NCBI GenBank assembly: GCA_003646585.1
Contig: QMLA01000008.1
Span: 1-12,052, forward strand
Source: Deltaproteobacteria bacterium
GTDB lineage: Bacteria > Desulfobacterota > B13-G15
Length of the DNA: 12,052 nucleotides
Direction of reading: 5' to 3'
In this document: positions 6,231 through 12,052 of the stretch, piece by piece
Numbering within the stretch: position 1 is the first letter of the stretch
Layout of the letters: every line of letters starts with the position of its first letter
Notes under the pieces: model-generated
Seen by the model: only the letters and a program-made list of their open reading frames with translations
The model's database searches: none
What the model was told of the DNA's origin: nothing
Position numbers and translations under genes: made by a program

Positions 6231-7403
6231 GTGGTGGGAAGGGTTGCAATAATAGGGGTGGGGCAGAGCGCCTTTGTCAGGGCTTATCCGGGTTCCTTGA
6301 GGGAGCTGGCCTTTGAGGCCTTCAAGGAGGCGGTGGAGGATGCCAAGGTCAAGCCGGGCGAGATAGAGGCTTCCCTTATCTGTTCGGCCCCGGAATACGA
6401 CCGGCAGCGTTCTCCGGCGGGGGTGATAGCCGAGTATCTGGGTCTCATTCCCCAGCCGACCTGTTATGTGGAGACGGTTTGTTCCTCTTCCACCACAGGG
6501 GTGATCATGGCCTATTCGATGATCAAGGCGGGGCTCTATAGGATCGTTGCGGTAATCGGGGTGCAGAAGATGTCCGAGCTCAGTTCCATGGAGGTCCAGG
6601 AGAGGATGGGCCGTGGGGCCGACATCCAGTGGGAGTCCCCCTTTGGGACGATGATGCCGGCCTACTATGCCCTTTATGCCCGGGCCTACATGGCGAAGCA
6701 TGGCCTTACCCTTGAGGATCTCGCCCGCGTCAGGATCAAGTCCTCCCTCTATGGTCAGATAAATGAGAAGGCCGTCTACCGGAAACCGGTCAGCATGGAG
6801 GACTTCCTCAACCCCGAGAGCCGGTTTGCCCAACTTGTGGCTTCCCCCCTCAGGGTCGGGGACTGCTGTGCCAATGCCGATGGTTCCTCCTGCATAATCC
6901 TCGCTTCGGAGGATGTGGCCAAATCGGTCTGCGAGAAGCCGGTTTGGATCCTCGGGGTGGGTTCGGCTGCTGAAGCCGTGACGATGACCGGAAGGCCCGA
7001 TCTGTCGGAGGGGCTTAGGGTTGCGAAGGTGGCAGCGGAGAAGGCTTACAGGATGGCGGGTCTGGGGCCCAAGGACATCGATGTGGCTGAGGTGCACGAC
7101 TGTTTCACCATTGCCGAGATAATGGCCTACGAAAACCTGGGATTTGCCAAGCCAGGGGAGGGTAAGGAACTGATAAGGGCCAAGGAGACGTACAAAGAAG
7201 GGAGCATCCCGGTGAACGTGGATGGGGGGCTCCTTTCAAAAGGGCATCCCATAGGGGCTACGGGTGGTTCGCAGGTGCGGACGATAGTGCTGCAGTTGCG
7301 CGGTGAGGCCGGGCCCATGCAGGTCAAGGACCCCGAGATAGGGTTGGTCCACAATATCGGTGGGGTTGGGCTTTATGGAAATGTCATCATCATGGGGAGA
7401 TGA
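6231..7403 (+). CDS. Thiolase family protein (SCP2/archaeal acetyl-CoA acetyltransferase type)
   Basis: A 390-residue cytoplasmic thiolase, which joins or cleaves acyl-CoA (for example two acetyl-CoA to acetoacetyl-CoA and CoA). The nucleophile is C84 in VCSSST. Instead of the NEAF motif of classical thiolases it has HDCF (289-292), and the GHP motif is at 338-340 in SKGHPIGATG. The classical C-terminal cysteine loop is HNIGG (374-378). This is the signature of the SCP2/archaeal class, where the second catalytic cysteine is thought to come from HDCF (C291). Such thiolases usually need a DUF35 partner, which is the next gene (ATGA overlap). Either GTG 6231 or GTG 6234 may start it; GGAGG at 6222-6226 is 7 bases from 6234 but only 4 from 6231, so 6234 is slightly favoured. 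It abuts the hydrogenase protease stop, so it is probably co-transcribed. The natural substrate cannot be read from sequence. Confidence 0.92.
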   Translation: MVGRVAIIGVGQSAFVRAYPGSLRELAFEAFKEAVEDAKVKPGEIEASLICSAPEYDRQRSPAGVIAEYLGLIPQPTCYVETVCSSSTTGVIMAYSMIKAGLYRIVAVIGVQKMSELSSMEVQERMGRGADIQWESPFGTMMPAYYALYARAYMAKHGLTLEDLARVRIKSSLYGQINEKAVYRKPVSMEDFLNPESRFAQLVASPLRVGDCCANADGSSCIILASEDVAKSVCEKPVWILGVGSAAEAVTMTGRPDLSEGLRVAKVAAEKAYRMAGLGPKDIDVAEVHDCFTIAEIMAYENLGFAKPGEGKELIRAKETYKEGSIPVNVDGGLLSKGHPIGATGGSQVRTIVLQLRGEAGPMQVKDPEIGLVHNIGGVGLYGNVIIMGR

Positions 7404-7843
7404 CCATGGGTAAGGGGAAGGAACAGGACACGCGTTTTGCACGTTTCGGCGTGGTCAGTTTCACGGCCGTAACCAAGGTCAACGACTTCATCGGGTATCT
7501 GCAAGAGGGCAAGTTGATGGGGACAAGGTGTAAGAGGTGCGGCAAGCTCTTCTTCCCACCCAGGGCCGACTGTTTTGAGTGTCTGTCAAGCGATATGGAA
7601 TGGTTTGAGGTGAAGGGGAGGGGGAAGCTTTTGAGCTTCGCCAAGCTGTCCTATGCCCCGGTGGGATTTGAGAAGGTCCTGCCTTACACCTTGGGGCTTT
7701 TGGACTTCGGTGACTTCAAGGTCTTTGGCTGGGTGAGCAAGGACATCCCCGAGGAGGAGCTTGAGGTCGGCATGGAGATGGTCCCCAGGGTGGTGCGCTT
7801 GGAGGGAGACAGGCTCCTTTACGAATTCGTCAAGGCCTCGTAA
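7400..7843 (+). CDS. Zn-ribbon/OB-fold protein (DUF35, COG1545), thiolase partner
   Basis: A 147-residue protein with an N-terminal helix region, a rubredoxin-like zinc ribbon (C44, C47, C58, C61 in RCKRCGKLFFPPRADCFEC) and a C-terminal OB-fold from about residue 66. In archaeal thiolase/HMG-CoA synthase complexes, DUF35 proteins bind the pantetheine part of CoA and bridge the enzymes. In bacteria they pair with SCP2-type thiolases in acyl-CoA and aromatic degradation. The start ATG 7400 overlaps the thiolase stop as ATGA. A second in-frame ATG at 7406 has better spacing from GGAG 7396-7399, so the true protein may be two residues shorter. The 3' end overlaps the convergent radical SAM gene by 25 bases, which leaves no room for a separate intergenic terminator. 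Confidence 0.92.
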   Translation: MTMGKGKEQDTRFARFGVVSFTAVTKVNDFIGYLQEGKLMGTRCKRCGKLFFPPRADCFECLSSDMEWFEVKGRGKLLSFAKLSYAPVGFEKVLPYTLGLLDFGDFKVFGWVSKDIPEEELEVGMEMVPRVVRLEGDRLLYEFVKAS

Positions 7844-8751
7844 TAGATGCGCTGATTGAAAAGCCGAGAGGTGACCTTCCCCTCGGTGGAGAGTTCCTCA
7901 AGGATCTGAACCAGTTCACCTTCCCCTATTCCCAAACCATGGGAGAGGTCTTCAAGGGTCTGGGGGCGGACCTCCAGGCTCTTTAAGACCCTCTCCTTCA
8001 AGGGACCCAGGGGTGAGATAACCCGCTTCTCATGCTTTGTGGCGAGGGTTACAGCCTTAGGGCCGAGTTGCCGGGCGATGGCCCTAAGTTTCTCCTCGGA
8101 TACCGGATAGGCGTAATCCTCAGCCCCCGGCCTCAGGACCGTGTTCAGGTGCACCAGATCCGGTTCTATCTCATCGATGGCCCTCTTCAGGGCCAAGATA
8201 TCGTCCCTGTTGTCATTTATGCCGCGGCAGAAAAGCACCTCAAGCCATAGCTTTCCCCTGAAGGACCTGCGGAAGTCCCTTATCCCCTCTGTGATCCTCG
8301 CTATGTCCAGATCGGGATGGGGTCTGTTGATGGTCTCAAAGACCGCGGGGTTCACGGCATCAAGGGACGGAAGGACCACATCTGCGGGAAGCAGTGCCTC
8401 CTTCACCTCATCCATAAACAGCAGGGACCCATTGGTTATCACGGCCACAGGATAGGGGCTTATGTCCTTGAGGCCCCTGATGAGTTCGCCTATGCGGGAG
8501 TTCAGCGTGGGCTCACCGGATCCGGAGATGCTCACAAAGTCCAGCCCCTGGGGATGAAGTTGCAACACTTCCTCTGCCTCCCTCAGGATCTCTTCGATGG
8601 GCAGATACTGCTGTCTCTGGAGGGTCCTCAAGGTGGTCCTCCCAAGCTGGCAATAAATGCAGTTGTAAGTGCAGACCTTCCTGGGGACCAGGTTCACCCC
8701 TAAACTCAGTCCCAGGCGCCGCGAAAGCACAGGTCCGTAGAGGTACTTCAT
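7819..8751 (-). CDS. Radical SAM protein with C-terminal winged helix (COG0731 type)
   Basis: A 310-residue protein. The N-terminal radical SAM domain has the cluster motif C27xxxC31xxC34 (VCTYNCIYC) and the SAM-binding GSGEPT (77-82), followed by VITNGSL and NTVLRPG strands. It belongs to the COG0731 group, annotated as wyosine-like Fe-S oxidoreductases and related to the TYW1 radical domain. The flavodoxin domain of full TYW1 is absent and the bacterial substrate is unknown. Residues from about 250 to 305 form a winged helix-turn-helix (LKERVLKSLE ... LEELSTEGKV ... RLFNQRIYY), suggesting nucleic acid binding or an allosteric module. ATG 8749-8751 overlaps the Nudix stop as ATGA, with AAGGAG seven bases upstream. 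It is the last gene of the minus-strand cluster. Confidence 0.9.
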   Translation of the reverse strand: MKYLYGPVLSRRLGLSLGVNLVPRKVCTYNCIYCQLGRTTLRTLQRQQYLPIEEILREAEEVLQLHPQGLDFVSISGSGEPTLNSRIGELIRGLKDISPYPVAVITNGSLLFMDEVKEALLPADVVLPSLDAVNPAVFETINRPHPDLDIARITEGIRDFRRSFRGKLWLEVLFCRGINDNRDDILALKRAIDEIEPDLVHLNTVLRPGAEDYAYPVSEEKLRAIARQLGPKAVTLATKHEKRVISPLGPLKERVLKSLEVRPQTLEDLSHGLGIGEGELVQILEELSTEGKVTSRLFNQRIYYEALTNS

Positions 8752-9224
8752 CGGATCGCTCCTTGCAGCAGTTTCATATGGCTCCTGAAGGCCATCTCCG
8801 GGATCTCCCCCGGTGGGAAGAACCTGACCTCCTGGGCGTCATCCCCCGGGCGCATCTCTCCCCCGGTTACCATGAGCCTGTAGCCTATGATCACAACAGG
8901 CCCGTAAAGGGAGCTCCTTTCGTGGACCACCCCTATGAGTTCCCTTATCTCCCCCTCAAGGCCCGTTTCCTCCTTCAACTCCCTGAGGACCCCTTCCTCT
9001 GGGGATTCGTCCCCTTCAAGGAAACCCCCGGGCAGACACCACTTTCCAAGCCCCGGCTCAACCGCCCTCTTGACGAGGATCACCTCCCCCTTGGGGTTTT
9101 GGGCAACTGCCGCTGTGGCCGGCAGCGGGTTGTCGTAGAAGGGGAGGCCACAGAGGGGACATATCCCCTTTTTGCCCCTTTCCCTGAGCCTTGAGCCGCA
9201 GAAGGGACAGTAAAGCTTCTTCAT
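8748..9224 (-). CDS. Nudix hydrolase with N-terminal zinc ribbon
   Basis: A 158-residue hydrolase of nucleoside-diphosphate-linked compounds. A zinc ribbon (C6, C9, C22, C25) is followed by NPLPATAAVAQ and a complete Nudix box (G67, E73, R81-E82-L83, E85-E86, G88-L89) that binds the catalytic metal. Zn-ribbon Nudix proteins include NADH pyrophosphatases and ADP-ribose type enzymes; the SQPWPFP motif of NudC is absent, so the substrate is unassigned. The start overlaps the nitroreductase stop as ATGA. GGAGG lies directly against the ATG, so initiation probably relies on coupling to the upstream gene or on the weaker GGGAGA about 16 bases back. Placement next to a radical SAM protein and a flavoenzyme suggests housekeeping of a nucleotide cofactor, but this is inference. 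Confidence 0.93.
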   Translation of the reverse strand: MKKLYCPFCGSRLRERGKKGICPLCGLPFYDNPLPATAAVAQNPKGEVILVKRAVEPGLGKWCLPGGFLEGDESPEEGVLRELKEETGLEGEIRELIGVVHERSSLYGPVVIIGYRLMVTGGEMRPGDDAQEVRFFPPGEIPEMAFRSHMKLLQGAIR

Positions 9225-9775
9225 CCTCCAAAGGTCTCCCTGTGGAGGAATTCGGAGACCTCCTTTCGCTTCCTAGGCTCGGGCACCCTTTCGGGAACCC
9301 CCAAGGGGGTCATCACCACCACCTCGCGATCATCGGGCACCTTAAGGATCTCCTTGACCCTTTTGGCATCGAAGGCCCCGACGATGACCGTGCCAAGGCC
9401 CCTGTCCCAGGCCGCGAGGCAGAAATTCTGAACCGCTAAGGCAACGTCGAACATGAGCCAGTCGCCCTTATCGGTCACCGGCCTTCCGTGGAAGTATCCC
9501 GCCTTCCCCTTCTGGCCGAGAAAGACCAGGACCCACGGTGCCCTCCTTATGGCATCATGGGCGGGATTCCTGGGGAGGGTGCTTGTAAGGGTCTCAGATA
9601 ACGCCTCCTTCACCTCGGGCCTTGAGACCAAGATCACCTCCCAGCACTGGGTATTTGCCCAGGACGGTGCCCATCTGACCGCCTCAAGGAGCTCCAGCAC
9701 GGTCTCAAGGGGGATTCCTTCCTCCTTCATGTCCCGCACAGAACGCCTGCCCTTTATCGCTTCCCAGAGTTCCAT
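9221..9775 (-). CDS. Nitroreductase family FMN-dependent oxidoreductase
   Basis: A 184-residue flavoprotein of the nitroreductase fold, which reduces small molecules with NAD(P)H or other donors through FMN. FMN-contact segments are RRSVR (10-14), PSWANTQCWEV (37-47) and RGLGTVIVGAF (125-135). The C-terminal PLGVPERVPEPRKRKEV (157-173) is the usual 'G-P' loop with basic residues. Helix DVALAVQNFCLAAWDRG (110-126) is the dimer core. It is short for the family but all core elements are present. The gene begins four bases after the Mrp-like ATPase stop, behind GGAGGGTGATGAT, and overlaps the Nudix gene at its end. The substrate cannot be predicted; this fold also includes flavin-destructase and dehalogenase branches. 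Confidence 0.9.
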   Translation of the reverse strand: MELWEAIKGRRSVRDMKEEGIPLETVLELLEAVRWAPSWANTQCWEVILVSRPEVKEALSETLTSTLPRNPAHDAIRRAPWVLVFLGQKGKAGYFHGRPVTDKGDWLMFDVALAVQNFCLAAWDRGLGTVIVGAFDAKRVKEILKVPDDREVVVMTPLGVPERVPEPRKRKEVSEFLHRETFGG

Positions 9776-9779
9776 ATCA

Positions 9780-10538
9780 TCACCCTCCCTTAAAGAGAAG
9801 CCTCGCCTGCAGGGTCAGGGGCCTCTTGGGTCCCTCCTGCATGGCCTTAAGGCACCTCCTTGCAAGGAAGCCGAGGGCGTTGGTGAAGGCCTCGGCGGGT
9901 TCTCCCAGAAGGGGGGCCCCTTCGCGCCTTGAAGCCCTCGCCAGATGCTGGTCAAAGGGCAAGGTGGCCAAGATCTTGGGATCGGAATGCCTCGGCCTTT
10001 TCCGCCTTTCCTTATTTAAGACCACCCCAATGGGGGTGATCTTGGCGTGCCCGAAGAAGGTGCTCAACCTCTTTGCCTCCATCAGGGAGAGCCTCGATGA
10101 GTCGCTTACCAGCAGCACGAAGGCCCTCCCCGATAGCAGATGGGATAGGGTCATGTGTTCCTCGCTTATCCCCGGAGGGAGGTCTATCAGGAGGATGTCG
10201 AGTGCGCCCCATCTGGCGTTCTGCAGGAATTGCTTGAGGACCACATGCCTTATCGGACCCCTCCAGCTCACCGGGGTCCAGGGGTTGCTGAGGAACAGGC
10301 CCATCGAGAGGACCTCGAAGCCCTCCACCGGCCTTAAGGGTTCCACGCCATCGCTTAAGGCCTCCACCCCCTGGGCCGGCAGCCCGAGGTAGAAGGGGAC
10401 ATCGGGAGAGGAGAGGTTTGCATCCAGGATCCCGACGTTTTTCCCCTTCTTCGCCCAGTGGAGGGCGAGAGATATCACCACCGTGGTCTTCCCCGTACCC
10501 CCCTTCCCGCCTACAAGGAGGATCCTCTCTGCGACCAC
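9780..10538 (-). CDS. Mrp/MinD-like P-loop ATPase lacking the CxxC cluster ligands
   Basis: A 252-residue deviant Walker A ATPase (SIMIBI class). GGKGGTGKTT at 10-19 contains signature lysine K12 and P-loop lysine K17. Switch I is LDANLSSPDVP (38-48), and Walker B is LLIDLPPG with D119. PVSWRGPI (89-96) is characteristic of Mrp/Nbp35/ApbC scaffold proteins that carry Fe-S clusters. Those proteins also have a C-terminal CPxC pair for the bridging cluster. Here that region reads VVLNKERRKRPRHSDPK, and the only cysteine in the protein is C229. The N-terminal Fe-S assembly (DUF59) domain is missing too. It may use the fold for another cargo or partner. GTG 10536-10538 directly follows the TAG of the metallo-beta-lactamase gene, whose last codons supply GGAGGT. 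Confidence 0.87.
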   Translation of the reverse strand: MVAERILLVGGKGGTGKTTVVISLALHWAKKGKNVGILDANLSSPDVPFYLGLPAQGVEALSDGVEPLRPVEGFEVLSMGLFLSNPWTPVSWRGPIRHVVLKQFLQNARWGALDILLIDLPPGISEEHMTLSHLLSGRAFVLLVSDSSRLSLMEAKRLSTFFGHAKITPIGVVLNKERRKRPRHSDPKILATLPFDQHLARASRREGAPLLGEPAEAFTNALGFLARRCLKAMQEGPKRPLTLQARLLFKGG

Positions 10539-11351
10539 CTAAACCTCCAGGCACATCCCCACGTGGGCCAGAAAGGCCCTTTGTCCCATCTGCTCCACGA
10601 AAAGGGGGAGGTTCTCCGCCCCGGTACAGTGGGCAACGGCCATGGCCCTTATCTCATATCTGCCCAATCCCCTGATGATCTCCCTTCGCCTTTCGGGCTC
10701 AAGGGGTCCGACATGGGTACCCCCTAGGATCAGCAGAAAGGGCCTCTTCCCAAAGAGCCCCTGGACGTGCTCCAGGATGGACAGGAGTCCCGCATGGGCA
10801 CAGCCCAGGATCAGTACCAGCCCCTTTGGGTCGTCTATCACCAGGGAGAGGTCGTCAAGGAGGGGGTCCCTGACGAACCCCTCGGGTCCCTTCACCATCA
10901 GCTCCTCGTCGGTCCTCTCTCCCGGAACCTCCCCCGTGGTGAATATCCCAGGGGCGATCTCCCTTGGCCCCCTCTCCAACAGCACCTCCGCTCCCCAGCC
11001 CTCTATGGCCTCGCGGCTGAAGGGGATTCCGATGTAGTAACTTTCACCTTCCTTTACGTGGTATTTGGGGGAGAAGACGTCCGGATGGGCTATGAGTTTC
11101 GTCCCCCTGGCTTCGGCCAAGGCATCCCTCAGGCCACCGGTGTGATCGAAGTGGCCATGGCTCAAGACTATGCTTTCCACCTCCGAAAGGGGTATTCCAA
11201 GGACCTTGGCATTTCTCAACAGCCCGATTCCCTGGCCCGTGTCAAAGAGTATCCTGTGGCCCCTTGCCTCGATAAAGGCGCTGAAGCCGTGCTCGCCCAC
11301 CAGGTCTTTCCCCCAGCTGACGTGATTGTCACAGAGCACGGTGATCTTCAT
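10539..11351 (-). CDS. Metallo-beta-lactamase fold hydrolase (COG1237)
   Basis: A 270-residue cytoplasmic MBL-fold protein. The metal-binding motif HGHFDH gives H65, H67, D69 and H70; further conserved histidines are H186 in GCAHAG, H213 in GGTHV and H241 in AHCTG. The GCAHAGLLSI and GGTHxG pattern is typical of COG1237. The archaeal member MJ0301 is assigned to 7,8-dihydropterin-6-methyl-4-(beta-D-ribofuranosyl)aminobenzene 5'-phosphate synthesis, and bacterial homologues usually carry that name without proof. No tetrahydromethanopterin gene is nearby, so I leave the substrate open. ATG 11349-11351 overlaps the purE stop as ATGA, with GGAGG about ten bases upstream. The stop abuts the ATPase start. 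It is probably translated together with both. Confidence 0.9.
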   Translation of the reverse strand: MKITVLCDNHVSWGKDLVGEHGFSAFIEARGHRILFDTGQGIGLLRNAKVLGIPLSEVESIVLSHGHFDHTGGLRDALAEARGTKLIAHPDVFSPKYHVKEGESYYIGIPFSREAIEGWGAEVLLERGPREIAPGIFTTGEVPGERTDEELMVKGPEGFVRDPLLDDLSLVIDDPKGLVLILGCAHAGLLSILEHVQGLFGKRPFLLILGGTHVGPLEPERRREIIRGLGRYEIRAMAVAHCTGAENLPLFVEQMGQRAFLAHVGMCLEV

Positions 11352-11818
11352 CCTTGCAACTCCTCCGATGCCCTTTCTATTTCCATCCTCTTCTCCTCCT
11401 GATATCTTATCACCTTTTCCCTCACCTTCGGATCGTGGAGGCCGATGATCTTTGCTGCAGCCAGGGCTGCCTCCTCGGGTTCCAGGATCACGAGGGGGGA
11501 GACCCCCGAGGGCATCCTCAGGCTGGAGAAGATGTCCACGCCGCCGAAGCGCTCACTGTAAGGGGGGCAGGCTATAACTGGCCTGTAGGTTTGGGCATCG
11601 ACCATCCCGCTTAAGGCGTTGCTCCTACCGGCCACTGTGATGAAGAGTTCCACCCGGGGTTCCAGCTGACGGATGATCCCCAGCAGGCGCTCGGGGGTCT
11701 TGTGGGCTGATGCTATCTGCAGGAGGGCACCGATGCCGAAGCGAGCCAGGGCATCCCTTATCCTTTCGCAGTGGGGGAGGTCCCCCTTTGATCCCATCAG
11801 GATGGCCACCTGCCTCAT
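11348..11818 (-). CDS. purE: PurE, 5-(carboxyamino)imidazole/AIR carboxylase, class II-like
   Basis: A 156-residue purine synthesis enzyme that forms carboxyaminoimidazole ribonucleotide. GSKGD (9-13) and SAHKTP (37-42, with conserved H39) hold the active site. The central loop is AGRSNALSG (63-71) followed by CPPYSERFGGVDIFSSLRMPSGV (84-106). Class I PurE (N5-CAIR mutase) has SAHRTP and AGGAAHLPG at these points. Lysine after SAH, AGRSN, the CPP segment and SSLR-PSG match the animal PAICS-type class II enzyme, which carboxylates AIR directly with CO2 and does not need PurK. ATG 11816-11818 overlaps the upstream stop as ATGA and is preceded by AGAGGAGG. It is joined by ATGA to the MBL gene. 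No other pur gene is visible in the window. Confidence 0.93.
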   Translation of the reverse strand: MRQVAILMGSKGDLPHCERIRDALARFGIGALLQIASAHKTPERLLGIIRQLEPRVELFITVAGRSNALSGMVDAQTYRPVIACPPYSERFGGVDIFSSLRMPSGVSPLVILEPEEAALAAAKIIGLHDPKVREKVIRYQEEKRMEIERASEELQG

Positions 11819-12052
11819 CCCCCGAGCCTCCTCTCTATGGCCTCCTTTATCATGAGGGACATCTCCCTGTTGCCGAAAAGGCCCACCCTGATCTTCACAA
11901 GGGTCAGTTTGCTTCCCTTGCCCTCGACCTTTATGGTGACAGGGGTACCGGTGGGGCGTGTCCCCTTTATGATGCCGCTGAAGCTATCCCTTGCCTCCTG
12001 GAGGCGGGTGATCCGGCAATCCCTCAAGGCCTCAAGGGTTGCCCGCCAAACC
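11815..12052 (-). CDS. C-terminal part of a DUF3568-type protein (5' end outside window)
   Basis: The reading frame is open to the window edge and ends at TGA 11815-11817, giving at least 78 residues of a longer protein. A TTG at 12025-12027 is an internal leucine, since the frame upstream reads VWRATLEAL and continues the fold. The pattern 'VWRATLEALRD ... DSFSGIIKGTRPTGTPVTIKVEG ... LTLVKIRVGLFGNREMSLMIKEAI' matches, from memory, the small alpha/beta DUF3568 family, common as short lipoproteins in Thermodesulfobacteriota. A signal peptide with a lipobox would be expected upstream but cannot be seen. Its stop overlaps the purE start as ATGA. The function is unknown. Confidence 0.7.
   Translation of the reverse strand, partial: VWRATLEALRDCRITRLQEARDSFSGIIKGTRPTGTPVTIKVEGKGSKLTLVKIRVGLFGNREMSLMIKEAIERRLGG

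Noticed and set aside
8748..9224. Assignment of the Nudix protein as NudC (NADH pyrophosphatase)
   Set aside because: The zinc ribbon and Nudix box are present but the SQPWPFP-type motif after the box is missing and the protein is much shorter than NudC.
12025..12027. TTG as the start of the last minus-strand gene
   Set aside because: The frame continues upstream to the window edge with VWRATLEAL, which fits the family fold, so the gene is cut by the window.
1..12052. CRISPR arrays, tRNA/rRNA genes, insertion sequences, phage or toxin-antitoxin genes
   Set aside because: Reading both strands shows no regularly spaced repeats, no terminal inverted repeats, no transposase or integrase motifs and almost no non-coding space.

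Overview
The window looks like a stretch of chromosome from a moderately GC-rich, probably thermophilic anaerobic bacterium. Thermodesulfobacteriota (the former Deltaproteobacteria) is my best guess. The reasons are a Tat-exported [NiFe] hydrogenase with a Desulfovibrio-like small-large-protease gene order, a DUF3568-type lipoprotein end, heavy use of AGG for arginine, strong GGAGGTGA-type ribosome binding sites and very tight gene packing. This placement is inference from gene content. Coding density is nearly total, and the only real intergenic region is 146 bases (3078-3223).

Layout. (1) 1-2108, plus strand: the 3' end of a probable GH57/DUF3536 carbohydrate enzyme, joined by an ATGA overlap to malQ (4-alpha-glucanotransferase). 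(2) 2061-3077, minus strand: a family 2 glycosyltransferase whose 3' end overlaps malQ tail-to-tail. (3) 3078-3223: a divergent intergenic region with a sigma70-like promoter whose -35 box sits inside a near-perfect 15-base palindrome. (4) 3224-7843, plus strand: five tightly packed genes. These are the hydrogenase small and large subunits, the hydrogenase maturation protease, an SCP2/archaeal-type thiolase and its Zn-ribbon/OB-fold (DUF35) partner. (5) 7819-12052, minus strand: seven genes in the order of transcription: DUF3568 (5' end outside the window), purE, a metallo-beta-lactamase-fold protein, an Mrp/MinD-like ATPase, a nitroreductase, a Nudix hydrolase and a COG0731 radical SAM protein. 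Five of its six junctions are ATGA overlaps or direct stop/start abutments.

How they work together. The first pair fits alpha-glucan (glycogen or starch) remodelling. The hydrogenase genes should give a soluble periplasmic heterodimer. Its large subunit carries a C-terminal extension that the protease encoded next would remove after nickel insertion. The small subunit has the cysteine set expected for three [4Fe-4S] clusters, not the usual 4Fe/3Fe/4Fe. The thiolase and DUF35 genes form a standard functional pair for acyl-CoA carbon-carbon bond chemistry, but finding them on the same transcript as a hydrogenase is unusual. The minus-strand cluster mixes purine synthesis (a class II-like, CO2-using PurE) with several metal/redox proteins of unknown substrate. 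These include an Mrp-like ATPase that has lost the CxxC cluster ligands.

I see no tRNA, rRNA, CRISPR array, insertion sequence or phage-like gene. I do not see a clear-cut new defence or mobile system. The most unusual signals are the hydrogenase cluster chemistry and its gene partners, the hydrogenase promoter/operator, and the cysteine-free Mrp-like protein within the purE operon.
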